Source of the DNA: Orobanche coerulescens
Taxonomy: Eukaryota > Streptophyta > Magnoliopsida > Lamiales > Orobanchaceae
Assembly: GCA_033398695.1 (NCBI GenBank)
Contig: CM065801.1
Location: forward strand, 55,128,358-55,192,357
Direction: 5' to 3'
Length of the DNA: 64,000 bases
The notes under the pieces were generated by a model. The model worked only from the letters and a program-made list of their open reading frames with translations. It was not told the origin of the DNA and made no database searches. Shown here piece by piece: positions 44,631 to 55,566 of the stretch (position 1 is its first letter; every line of letters starts with the position of its first letter). The position numbers were made by a program, and so were the translations under genes.

Positions 44631-47245
44631 AGATCAGGGTATTTAGCCCTCATTTCATCTTCTCTCTCCCAAGTGGCTTCTTCAATAAGTTTGATTTCTC
44701 CACAAAACTTTGACTAGTGGTACTTCGTTATTTATGAGTTTCTTTACTTCTCTTAGTAAGATTTGTACCGGTATCTCCTTGTAACTCGAATTTTCCTCTA
44801 ACTCAACGAGTTCATTCTTGAGAATGTGGGATGGATTCGCAATGTATTTTCTTAGTAGATAAATGTGAAACACATTGTGTATCTAAGACATTGATGCTGG
44901 CAACTCTAGTCGATAAGCCACTTAACCAACCCGCTCAGTAATAGGAAATGGCCCAATGTATCTTGGACTCAGTTTTCCTTTCATACCAAATCTCATTATT
45001 CCCTTCATTGGAGAATCTTTCAGGAATACTCGATCACCCATGGCAAATTCCGGTGCTCTTCTTCTGGTATCTGCATAACTCTTTTGTCTACTTTGAGTTG
45101 TTCTCATTGTTTCTCTGATTAGTGAAACTGCTTCTGTCATTTCTTGAGTCATATCAGGACCTAAAAGTCTTCCTTCACCAACCTCATCCCAATGTACTGG
45201 TGATCGACACTTCTGGCCATATAAAGATTCATAAGGAGCCATTCCAATTGTACTCTGATAACTGTTATTGTAGGAGAATTCAATTAGGGGTAAATGTTTA
45301 CTCCACTGGCCTTGAAAGTCCATAACACAGGATCTTAGCATATCTTCAAGAGTTTGTATAGTTCTTTCTGATTGCCCATCCGACTGTGGATGATAAGCAG
45401 TGCTGAAAGACAAGTGGGTACCCAATGCTCTATGCAAGCTCTTCCAAAAAACTGATACAAATCGTAAATTTCTGTCTGATACAATAGATAATGGGACTCA
45501 ATGTAGCCTAACTATTTCCTATATATACAGTTGAGCATAGCGATCGATGGAGTATGTCGTACAAACTGGTAGAAAGTGAGCAGGTTTTGTCAATCGATCA
45601 ACTATAACCCAGATAGAATTATGTCCTTTCACCATTCTTGGTAAACCTATCACAAAATCCATCGTAATGTCCTCCCACTTCTATTTTGGAACAAATAAAG
45701 GTTGCAAGATGTCTGCTGGTCTTTGATGCTCTGTTTTTACCTGTTGACATGTTAGGCATTGCTCCACATATTGTGCAATATCTTCTTTCATACCTGGCCA
45801 CCAATAGTGTAATTTCAAGTCTCTGTACATTTTGGTTGCTCTTGGATGTACTGAATATGGTGTTGAGTGCGCCTCTAGAAATATTCCTTTGCGAACATCT
45901 TCAACATTAGGCACATATAAACGATTTCTAAATCGAATAATACCATCTTCTGATAATTGGAAGTCTGAAGATGTTCCTAACTCAATATTCTTCTTTATTT
46001 TCTCTAAGTCTTGATCCTCTTTCTCGCCTTGCTGAATTCTATCAATTAAAGTAGGGCGAAGGGTTAATGCTGACAATTTTGCTTCTATCCATCCATGTTG
46101 GATAATTTCTACATCCATATTCATCAAATCGAGTAATTCTGGCTTCTGGATCAAGGTCATGGCCGTAATGGATTGTGCCGATTTTCTGCTTAAGGCATCT
46201 GCTACCACATTAACTTTACCAGGGTGGTAGATGATAACAAAAATCATAGTCTTTAACAAGTTCTAACCATCTCCGATGTCTCATATTCAATTCTTTCTGA
46301 GTGAATAAATATTTCAGGCTCTTGTGAGTATAAATTTCACAGCGTTCTCCATATAGGTAATGCCTCCATATTTTAAGTGCAAACACAACTGTAGCAAATT
46401 CCAAATCAGGTGTCGGGTAGTTCTTTTCATACTCCTTCAGTTGTCTAGATGCATATGCTATTACTTTACCATGCTGCATCACTACATAACCTAGACCATT
46501 CTTTGAAGCATCACTGTAGATGTTAAAACCTCCAGTTCCCACTGGAATGGTCAAGATCGGTGCCGATGTCAACCGCCTCTTCAGTTCTTGAAAGCTCTGC
46601 TAGCATTATTATGTCCACTTGAAGGGAACATTCTTTCTAGTCAATTGTGTTAATGGAGAGGCAATCTTGGAGAATCCCTCTACAAATCGACAGTAATATC
46701 CAGCTAACCCAAGAAAGTTGCGTACTTCTGTAGAATTTGTGGGTTGTGGCCAATTATAGATTGCTTAAACTTTGCTTGGGTCTACTGAAATCCCTGCTCC
46801 AGATATAACATGCCCCAAGAATACCACTCGGTCTAACCAGAATGTGCACTTCTTAAATTTAGCATATAACTGTTTCTGTTTTAAAACTTCTTAAACTTTC
46901 CTTAGATGCACCATGTGGTCTTCTTTGGTCTTCTAATATATGAGAATATCATCAATAAACACGATAACAAACTTATCCAGGAAGTCTTTAAACACTCTAT
47001 TCATTAAAGCCATAAATGCTGCTGGGGCATTTGTTAGGCCAAGTGGCATCACCGAAAACTCATAGTATTCGTACCTCGTACTGAATGTCATTTTTGGGAT
47101 GTCTTCCTCCTTTATCTTCAATTGATGGTACCCTGATCGCAGATCAATTTTGGAAAAGATAGATGCACCTTGAAGTTGATCAAACAAGTCATCAATTCGA
47201 GGCAAAGGATACTTGTTCTTGATCGTGACTTTGTTGAGCTGTCGA
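44631..47245 (-). pseudogene. pol: G4 RT-RNase H-integrase, multiply interrupted
   Basis: RT: the frame 47205 to 46933 holds [20 protein letters not shown] and [10 protein letters not shown] thumb (46932-46573) is broken by frameshifts. RNase [18 protein letters not shown] and the [13 protein letters not shown] run (46572-46216). A frameshift near 46220-46255 leads to the [15 protein letters not shown] end, the zinc region (HSTPYSVHPRATKMYRDL, CLTCQQVK) and, after stops, [16 protein letters not shown] (about 45600). Integrase then reads [20 protein letters not shown] and FIGPFPIT-like C-terminal sequence (45437-44922), with stops at 44919-44921 and about 44883, then the tail to a TAA at 44631-44633 (EEATWEREDEM). 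Clearly dead; chromovirus-type by motif. Confidence 0.9.
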
Positions 47246-47822
47246 GTTTATACACATATGTTGAAGCAAGATTATCCGTATCTTCACCATTTTGAAATAG
47301 GTTCGGAGTATATAAGAGTTATCAAACTCTTTGCGCTTTGCGAAAGCGATTTAAAGTGCGGAAATTAAACGACACAAGATTTATAGAGGTTCGGCCAATC
47401 GTGCCTACGTCCTCTCTCCGTATCTTGTTCTATAGGTTAAAGATCAACCTCTGCACCTCTCTTCTATCGGTCGAGGGATTACCGTTACAATCTCGTCTTC
47501 TATTGGTCCGAGATAAATTGCAATACACTTGTCTTTTTGTCGGTCCAAGTTAAACCATTTTTCTTTTCGATCGGACAAGGAATCAACCTATCTATCTTCC
47601 TATGGGTACTAGACAAACCTTACTTAGATATAGATTGTGATTCTAACAATGCCGGATCCTTGATCCTAATAGCACTGAATGCAGTCTTATCCTTTCTTTT
47701 CACTCGAGTATGTTTTCGTATATAACACTCAAACACTTATTAAATAAGCTTGATTACAACAACAAGAATGTATATAACAATATCAGATGTATGTATAATC
47801 TTCTCAGAGTTGTTTTTGTTCA
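47246..47822. other. Unassigned segment between G4 and the Sirevirus
   Basis: The G4 RT frame stops abruptly near CTGTCGAG|TTTATACACA. The next 577 bp match nothing else in the window. A phrase ACACAAGATTTATAGAGGTT..CCTACGTCC (about 47370-47410) looks like a diverged repeat but I cannot name it. No coding potential. Confidence 0.5.
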
Positions 47823-47827
47823 ATACC
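47823..47827. repeat. Sirevirus target site duplication, left (ATACC)
   Basis: ATACC precedes the 5' LTR and recurs at 60668-60672. Confidence 0.9.
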
Positions 47828-49127
47828 TATTGGGATAACAAATCCCTATATCAAAAGTTTTGATAGAGTGTTTTGACAATGTGCCAATCCAGCATACAAC
47901 AAGCAAGTGTATCGAAAAGTCGATCGAAGTTGTTGACTCTGTATCGAAGACTTCTCTTAGCGCCAGCATACAGCGAAAGCCTTCGCATTGCCAAGATACA
48001 GCGAACAAAATCTAAAAGTGCCATGTATGGAAGCTGTCTCTTCATACAACAAACATTCCATACAACTACTACTCCAATATTCCTAAAGCATACATTGGAT
48101 ACAGCATTCAAGCTGTAATGTATTGAGATCGTAAATAAATATCGAGACAGGACTTAAGACTGTTGGAACAGAATCTTATCTATTCACTAAAGTCAAAGTC
48201 CCGTTTGAAAATAAGTATCTAAATACTGAAGGATAAAGTATTTAAATACTAAGTTGTCTCAGATCTTCAATCAAGGAGAAAAAACCGGATCGTGTCTTAT
48301 TTAAGTCAACATCCAGTTGCAAAGGACTTTCTACTCAACGGATCTATTCTCAACGGATCTATTCAGAAGCTATATATATATATATATATATATATATAGC
48401 CCAGAGTTTGAAGATCAAAAGTAACAACACGAGATCATACATACACGATACAAGTATATGCGAATCAAAGAGCGTATATAAGCGATCATATACACATCTG
48501 AGCAAACATATTTCTTCAGGCATACTGCATATTCTGAGAGAAAAAATATACAAGTGCTCAACCTTGAACAACACATCATCAGCTCAAAGATCAAGAAAGT
48601 CAAGCTGTTGTTGAAACAACGTTCTTTCATTGAACAAACTCATCAGCCCTGTGTGGACATGAGAAAGCCTTGCTTTTCCTGAACTGTGTGTGACGGATCT
48701 GCATTGAAGAAGACAAAGCTTAAGAATTGTGTGTGAAGAAGTTAGTCAAGTGAAAGCCTAAACCAATCTGTGTGAACGGTTGAAAGATTCGATCATTGTA
48801 TCAATCTGTGTGAACGATACATTGATAGGTTTGATTATAATTACGTAGTTGTGTACGCAGTAATTATAATAAATATTTTAACTCCTGTGTGGAGGACCAG
48901 TGGATGTAGAGGGGTTTACCTCGAACCACTTTAATTATCGTGTTAATTACCTTCAGCATTTACTGTTTTCTAAACTGTGATTATTTAAGTATACCTGCAC
49001 ACCGAGTTGCTGTATCCTCAGCAACTTACTGTTTTAAAGACTTCCGCTACGCACTCTAACTTGAAAAACATACAGTTTGTTGCTTAAAAACTTTCCAAAC
49101 TGTATTCTATATACTTAGTGTCCAACA
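47828..49127 (+). repeat. Sirevirus 5' LTR, 1300 bp
   Basis: It starts TATTGGGATAAC, where the 3' LTR has TGTTGGGATAAC, so the terminal TG is mutated to TA. It ends TGTCCAACA. It holds a (TA)n run at 48371-48399, which is shorter than in the 3' LTR. Confidence 0.93.
48371..48399. repeat. TA microsatellite in Sirevirus 5' LTR
   Basis: About 14 TA repeats. The same site in the 3' LTR (59896-59939) has about 22. Confidence 0.95.
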
Positions 49128-49129
49128 AG

Positions 49130-49141
49130 TGGTATCAGAGC
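49130..49141 (+). other. Sirevirus primer binding site
   Basis: TGGTATCAGAGC, exact initiator tRNA-Met match, two bases after the LTR end. Confidence 0.95.
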
Positions 49142-49237
49142 GGTTGATTCTAAAAAGAATCAGTCGTATATTTAACCGAATCAGATCCAGAATCACTTAT
49201 TTTTGTAAAACAGTCTTTTTCATTCCTATATTCCCAT

Positions 49238-51511
49238 ATGGATACATCAATGACCAATAAGGTTCTTATGTTCTCTATTAATGAGTTTGATGATTGGAGA
49301 ATCAGAATGGAGGCTCATCTCGCAGCAATGCACAAAGAGACGATTTTTGTTATACAGGATGGCCCCATAAAGATCATGATGGTAAATCCGGCCCCAAGGA
49401 TTGAGGGCCAAGCTCATGATGAGATGCTCGAGAAAGACAGCGAGGAATGGACTTCTGATGATAAAAAGCGCGCCAACCTCGACAATGTTGCTAAGAATGC
49501 GTTATTTATCACTCTTAACAAAGGCACGTTCTCGAAGGTAAAGAGCTGTAAATCAACCAAGAATATCTGGGATAAACTCAAGTTAATTTGTGAGGGAACT
49601 GAGCTCTCCAAAGAAAACAAAATTTCAAAATTAACTCAGCAATTTGAATCCTTTGAAATGAAACCAACTGAAAGACTTGAGGAGCTTGACCTCAGATTCA
49701 CTGGCATTGTTGGTGAACTTGAAGCGTTGGAAAAGATTTATACCCAAAAGGAGAAGAATCTAAAATTTTTCAGATCTCTCCTTGCCCGATCGGACATTAA
49801 CACCACAGCTATGCATGTGTCTTGCAATCTTAATGATACATCGACTTTTGATCTCTTCTCTGACCTCAAAGCTTTTGAGTATGATATTGACAGAAGAGAG
49901 AAAGCTGAAGAATCTCGTGCAAAGGTTACAGCACTAGCCGTTGTATCCAACCGAAGACACATCATGCCCAGCTCATGAAAGCCTAGTCACAAGAATGCTG
50001 ACAGCGACGATGACATCCTGTCACAAGACAAAATGGCGCTACTCATGCACAAGTTCAAAAAGTTCATCAAGCAGTTGGGAAAAACTCCCTACATGCCCAA
50101 GCCTATTCACAAGGTAAGTACCAAAACTTCCTTTGGTAACGCAAACCTGTGTTATAATTGCAGGAAACCAGGGCATTATGCAAATAAATGTCCTCATCCT
50201 CGAGTCCAAAAGTTGTTGGAAGCCGAGCAACAAGAGAGGGATGAAAGAAGACGTGCTTGGAAAAACACGCTCAAGGCCCTGATAGGAGAATCAGAAGCCT
50301 CCCCCGCACCTTCCAAATCCGAAGAATATCTTCAAGTAGTCACTGATAGTGATTCATCTGATGATGAATTCGAAGTTAAAGCCTATATGTGCTTTATGGC
50401 CAAAGACATTCCAGAAGAAGAAGACAGCTATGATGATGAGGTAATATCAACCTCAATTAATCCTGTAAACGCATCTCATACTTTCGAAAACATGATGAAT
50501 GAGTTTAAAAACATTCAAAAGGCCCATGAGACTTTGAAAAATGAAAATATACAGCTCCAAATTTCTAACCTAGAGCTGAAAGAAGAAAACGACTTGCTAA
50601 AAGTAAACTATGAAAATATGTCTGTTGATTATGAAAACAGTAAAGTCGACCATGAAAAACTCATGGAGAGCAATCATCAAATTGCTCATGAACTAAGTGA
50701 GGCTAAGTCTCACAATGAAAGCAAGACAAATGATTTTGTTCTGCTTCAAGCCAAAATTAAAACTCTCGAAAAATGAGAAGGCGAACTTGAGACCATTCTG
50801 AAATCTTTCGAGAAATCATCTAAAAGAATGGAAGAAATTCTAAGCACTGGGCAACATGCTCATGATAAAAGTGGCTTAGGATACAGCTCATTTTCCAACA
50901 AAAGGAAAACTAGTACTGTGTTCGTCAGGGGTGTGGAACACATTCCTATATCGGAAGAAATTCCGAGTCCTGTGAAGGAACCTGTTGCACCGCAAACCGC
51001 AAAGGCTGCCATTCCGCCTCCTCAATCATATTACAGAAAGCGGAATCACCAGCCATTCAGACCTGTAAGGCGCACCCAACAGCATGCTCCCCGAGCATAT
51101 CAACAGCGCCAACAGTCGTTCAGAAAGAAGGATGTATCCAAATATCAAAGGCCCGCACGGCAGTACTTTCAGTACAGCACGCCTAGGTATTGGATACAGG
51201 AGCCGCGTTATCCCTCACAAAAGCAAGTTTCTGCACAATTTCAGCAACAGCTTTGGGAATCCAACTGGAGACCCAAAAGGCAAGCTGTAAGGCCAAAGAA
51301 AATGGCTCCACCTCCAAGACGGCATAAGTACTGGACTAATAATAATAACCCTGATTTTTACATGCATAATAATTATCATGGTTACAGCAACTACGTGCAT
51401 GCCCCACGTAGATACCGCAAGAAGGTACCTAACGTAACCTACATTAAACTAATTGCTATCAGGAAAATTTGGGTACCTAAAGGCACTAACATCCATGGAC
51501 CCAATAATTAA
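49238..51511 (+). pseudogene. gag: Sirevirus gag, two in-frame TGA stops
   Basis: From ATG 49238 (MDTSMTNKVLMFSINEFDDW) one frame runs to 51511, about 757 codons, with TGA at 49976-49978 and 50774-50776. The first third is the gag domain (FDDWRIRMEAHLAAMHKETI; KNIWDKLKLICEGTELSKEN; KPTERLEELDLRFTGIVGEL). A CCHC knuckle, CYNCRKPGHYANKC, lies near 50150. Next come an acidic stretch (SDSSDDEFEV), a long coiled coil (HETLKNENIQLQISNLELKE), a SIRE-type GQHAHDKSGLGYSSF motif near 50850 and a basic Arg/Gln/Pro tail. Both TGAs can come from CGA by C-to-T change at CG. The large size and coiled coil fit Sirevirus gag, which is bigger than other copia gags. Confidence 0.9.
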
Positions 51512-51546
51512 AGGGGACCTATGGACCCAATAATTAAAGGGGACCT
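51495..51546. repeat. Perfect 26-bp tandem duplication at gag-pol border
   Basis: ATGGACCCAATAATTAAAGG plus GGACCT occurs twice without change (51495-51520 and 51521-51546), adding one extra copy at the end of gag. Confidence 0.95.
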
Positions 51547-51573
51547 AAATCTACTTAATTTCTTTGCTTACAG

Positions 51574-53097
51574 GACATTCTAGAGAAGGACATTTGGTAC
51601 TTCGACAGCAGATGTTCCCGGCACATGACAGGAGATAAAAGCAAGCTGTCAGACTTCGTAGAAGGTCGCAGTCCAAAAGTGCGCTTCGGTGATAAAACTA
51701 AAGGATGAACAAGAGGGAAAGGAAACCTTCTTGTCAGAAAAATCAAAGTCACCGATGTAGCTTATGTTGAAGGCTTACAGTATAATCTACTTAGTATTAG
51801 CTAGTTCTGTGACAAACAGTTCTCGGTGAAATTCTATATAGATTATTGTAGAGTCAAGAACATTCTGACCAAAGAAGTTGTTCTCACAGGAAGCAGATCA
51901 AGTAACATATATATTGCTGACTGGATGCCTATGAGCTCCTCAATTCCATGTTTTGTTGCCAAAGGCACTGCATATCTAAGCTGGCTATGGCACAAGAGAA
52001 TGTCTCACGTTAATTTCAAGACGATAAACAAACTCTCCAGATAGGGATTGGTTAGAGGATTGCCAAATGTATCATTTCAAAAAGACAGTGTCTGTGGACC
52101 ATGTCAGAAAGGCAAGCAAATCAAGACCACCCTGAAGAGCAAATCCTACCTTTCAACTCACAGAGTTTTGGAAATGCTACACATAGATCTCTATGGTCCT
52201 GTAGACCTAGTAAGTTTCGGATGTAAGAAATACTGTCTCGTTATTATCGATGACTTTTCCAGGTATGCTTGTACTATCTTCCTAAGCAAAAAGAAAGATA
52301 CAACATCAAAGCTGCCCGAGCACCTAAGAAAGCTTCAAAATGAGAAAGGGTTGAGTATCGTGTCCATTCGTTCCGACAGAGGTACAAAATTCACTAACCG
52401 CTTTATAGAGCAATACTATTTGGAAAATGGGATACAGCACGAATACTCAGCTGCCCATACACCTCAACAAAATGATATTGCTGAGCGAAACAACAGGACG
52501 CTGAAAGAAGCAACAAGAACAATGATTGCCTCAAGCAAGTTGCTACAGCGTTTCTGGGGCGAAGCCACCAATACAGCGTGCTACACTCAAAATATCGTTA
52601 ACAAGCAACACAACAAAACAGCATACGAAGTATGGAACAACAGAACTCCATTAGTCTCGTACTTTCACATATTTGGATGCAGGTGTTATGTGTTGAACAA
52701 TGGAAAGGATCAACTCAGAACCTTTGACGAGAAGTCGGATGAAAGAATAATTGTAGGATATTCCTCTGTCAGCAAAGCTTACATGATCTTAAATAAAAGG
52801 AAGCTGACAATCGAGGAATCAGTTTATGTAGTGTTCGACGAACCTCACCATGACCCTACAGGAGTAGAAGGACTTACTCAGGACATCCAACAACTTTCCA
52901 TCATAGATCCACCAATTCCTATAGAACCTGTCGTTGACCTAGAAATCAACCCCGCAGCTGTAAGAACTGACATAGATGAAGCCGATGTTGTACAAGATGA
53001 AGCCGAAACTACAACAACTCAAGATACAGTACAGGACCCTGAATTAGAACCCAACAGAAGATGGTTGAGAGATCACCCTCAGGATTTGATCATATGA
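51574..53097 (+). pseudogene. pol: Sirevirus protease and integrase
   Basis: The protease reads IWYFDSRCSRHMTGDKSKLS at about 51589-51640; the usual D-S-G has become D-S-R. Stops interrupt the linker (TGA near 51706, TAG near 51802). The integrase zinc region has WHKRMSHVNFKTINKL and CGPCQKGKQIKT with a TAG between them at 52042-52044. The core then runs open: LHIDLYGPVD, IIDDFSRYACTIF, IRSDRGTKF and AERNNRTLKEATRT give the D, D and E residues, followed by FGCRCYVLNNGKDQLRTFDE and an acidic tail to a TGA at 53095-53097. All in frame 1, whereas gag is in frame 2, so a shift or splice lies at 51511-51574. Confidence 0.9.
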
Positions 53098-54907
53098 GAC
53101 ATTGATATTGGAGTATCAACCAGTAGGAGAATACAGAGTACACAAGGAAATGTACTATGTGCGCAAGAAGAACTCGAAACTGAGATTTCTCCATTTCCTG
53201 AATGGAAGTCTCAAGCAGAGTTTAGAAGACTCAACATGTGCACTATTGTTGTATTCTTAGCCCAATCCGAACCTGTTTATACCATAGAAGCCCTTAATAA
53301 TTCTCATTGGATTTCATCTATGGAAGAAGAGCTTAACGGTTTCGAAAGAAACAATGTATGGTATCTTGTATCCAAACCTACGCATCAATCCGTAATTACA
53401 ACCAAATGGGTATTCAGAAACAAGAAGGATAGAAATGGACTTGTTATTAGAAACAAATCCCGTCTAATTGCACAAGGCTACCGACAGGAAGAAGGCATAG
53501 ATTATAATGAAACCTTTGCCCCTGTAGCTAGACTAGAAGCCATCAGGATATTCTTAGCCTTTTCTGCCCACAAGAGCTTCATTGTATATCAAATGGACGT
53601 CAAAAGTGCATTCCTGAATAGAGACCTTGCCGAAGAAGCCTATGTTGAACAACCACCAGGGTTTTCCAATACAGAAGGTGTAGACCTAGTATACAGGCTA
53701 AGGAAGGCGCTGTATGGATTTAAACAAGCCCCTAAAGCATGGTATGAAACCTTGTCCTAGTATCTAACCAACAATGGATTTGAGAAGGTGATGTGGACAA
53801 AACCTTGTTCAAAATACATGAAGGTGATGACCTTATAATGGTTCAAATCTATGTAGATGATATTATATTTGGTTCAACTAACCTTGTTTTATGTCAAAGG
53901 TTCTCACATCTCATGCAAAGTAAATTTGAAATGAGTATGATGGGAGAACTTAGTTATTTCCTAGGTTTGCAGGTAAAGCAGTTGCCTACAAGGATATTCA
54001 TCAACCAGGAAAAATACAGCAAGGAGCTTTTCAACAAGTTTGGAATGAACACTTCCAAATCATCATCAACCCCATGAGCACTTCCGTGCAAATTAGTGCT
54101 GATGAAGCCGGAAAGCCGGTTAACCAATCACTTTACAGGAAGGTTATTGGCTCACTCCTGTACCTAACGGCTAGCAGGCCCGATATCCAGTTTTCTGTAG
54201 GAGTGTGTGCGCGATATTAAGTATAACCTAAATAATCACACTTCAACACAGCTAAACGAATCCTGAAATATATCAAAGGAACAGTCGATGTAGGATTGTG
54301 GTATCCTAAAGAAGGCGGATTGGATTTAGTTGGCTACAACGACTCGGATCTCGGAGGCTGCAAGCTAGATAGGAAGAGTACAAGTGGTACTTGTCACTTT
54401 CTTGGACCTAGACTTGTGTATTGGTTTAGCAAGAAACAATTGGCAAACTCGCTTTCCACAACTGAATAAGAATATTATGCTGCTAGTAGTTGCTGTATGC
54501 AGATCCTTTGGATGCAGCAACAGTTGTCAGATTATGGAATTGAAGCCAAGGAAACACTAATTATGTGCGATCGCACGAGTGCAATTGTAATAACGCACAA
54601 TCCTGTATTGCACTCGCGCACTAAGCATATCAACATGAAGCATCATTTCATCAGGAATCATGTCGAGAACAAGGATGTTCGGCTGGAAAAAGTTCATACA
54701 GATATCCAGTTGGCCGACATCTTTACCAAGCCTCTCGACACATCAAGATTCAACATGCTTCGACAAAAATTGGGATTGCAACAGCCTGATTCCCTGTCAG
54801 TATTTATTGCTTTTACTCAACAATTGAGGCGGAATGCTGTAAGACCCAAGAATACAGTATCCACCGTTAATTATCTATACACTCAGACCATCAGAACAAC
54901 ACTGTAG
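53098..54907 (+). pseudogene. pol: Sirevirus RT and RNase H
   Basis: RT starts after the TGA at 53095 and is open to a TAG at 53758-53760: [56 protein letters not shown] and [15 protein letters not shown] one-base shift follows; catalytic YVDDIIFGSTN is near 53853 and FEMSMMGELSYFLGLQV follows. A stop at about 54077 and further breaks separate the RT end (about 54130-54470) from RNase H. RNase H from about 54497 has CDRTSAIVITHNPVLHSRTK, HINMKHHFIRNHV and LADIFTKPLD, and ends at 54905-54907. It copies element RNA and removes the template; this copy cannot be translated through. Confidence 0.9.
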
Positions 54908-55566
54908 GGACAAAGATATATAAATCATCCTACAGCTGATGTGTACAATAATTAAGGGAGAATACAGTATGACCCATGAATACAGCATTAATCCGAAAGT
55001 TGTTGTATGGAATTGAATCCCGTATGTACCTTTTAAGGGGGAACGCTGTATTTTCGCGGATACGGTACATAATATGAAAAACAATTCATAATATAATAAT
55101 ATTTTATTCTTTTGAAAAACAATTTCATTCCACGTGCCCTGTTTCATTTCAAACGTCTTTTACATTAAATGTTTTACACGACATCTGGACAATAGTATCT
55201 CAAAAGCCGCGATGTTTCAAAATTATTTATTAATTTTACACCGCCAATTCGGGCAATAAGGGAAAATCGATACATCAGAAGTGGGACCCGCAATGATTTC
55301 AAAATTCGATGGATAAGATGTACCGGTTACACTCAGTCCATCGTGATCGTATATTTTAAGCAACGGCTCCCATCCCTTAAATCTGACCGTTCATTATCTG
55401 AAAATCCTTAGTCGCCTCCCACTATAAAAGGACTGTTAATGCCTCCTCAGACTCTTTACGCTTTCTGAATATTGAACGAGTCCTTGAGCATACAGCCTAC
55501 AAGTTTTATGGCATTTAAATGTAATTCTTCTTTGAATCTTTATTCCCTTTTCTTCGAGAAACATCA
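54908..55566 (+). other. Sirevirus spacer between RNase H and third frame
   Basis: Non-coding. It contains a purine tract TTAAGGGGGAA at 55034-55044, like an internal PPT, and weaker ones near 54951. Extra PPT-like tracts are known from Sireviruses. The stretch up to ATG 55567 has pyrimidine-rich sequence, as a leader might. Confidence 0.55.

Larger units (their letters stand above)
41605..47245 (-). mobile_element. Ty3/gypsy element G4, 3' half
   Basis: Minus strand: RT (broken at 47245), RNase H, integrase, PPT, 3' LTR. gag, the 5' LTR and the RT start are missing; unrelated sequence begins at 47246. Confidence 0.88.
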
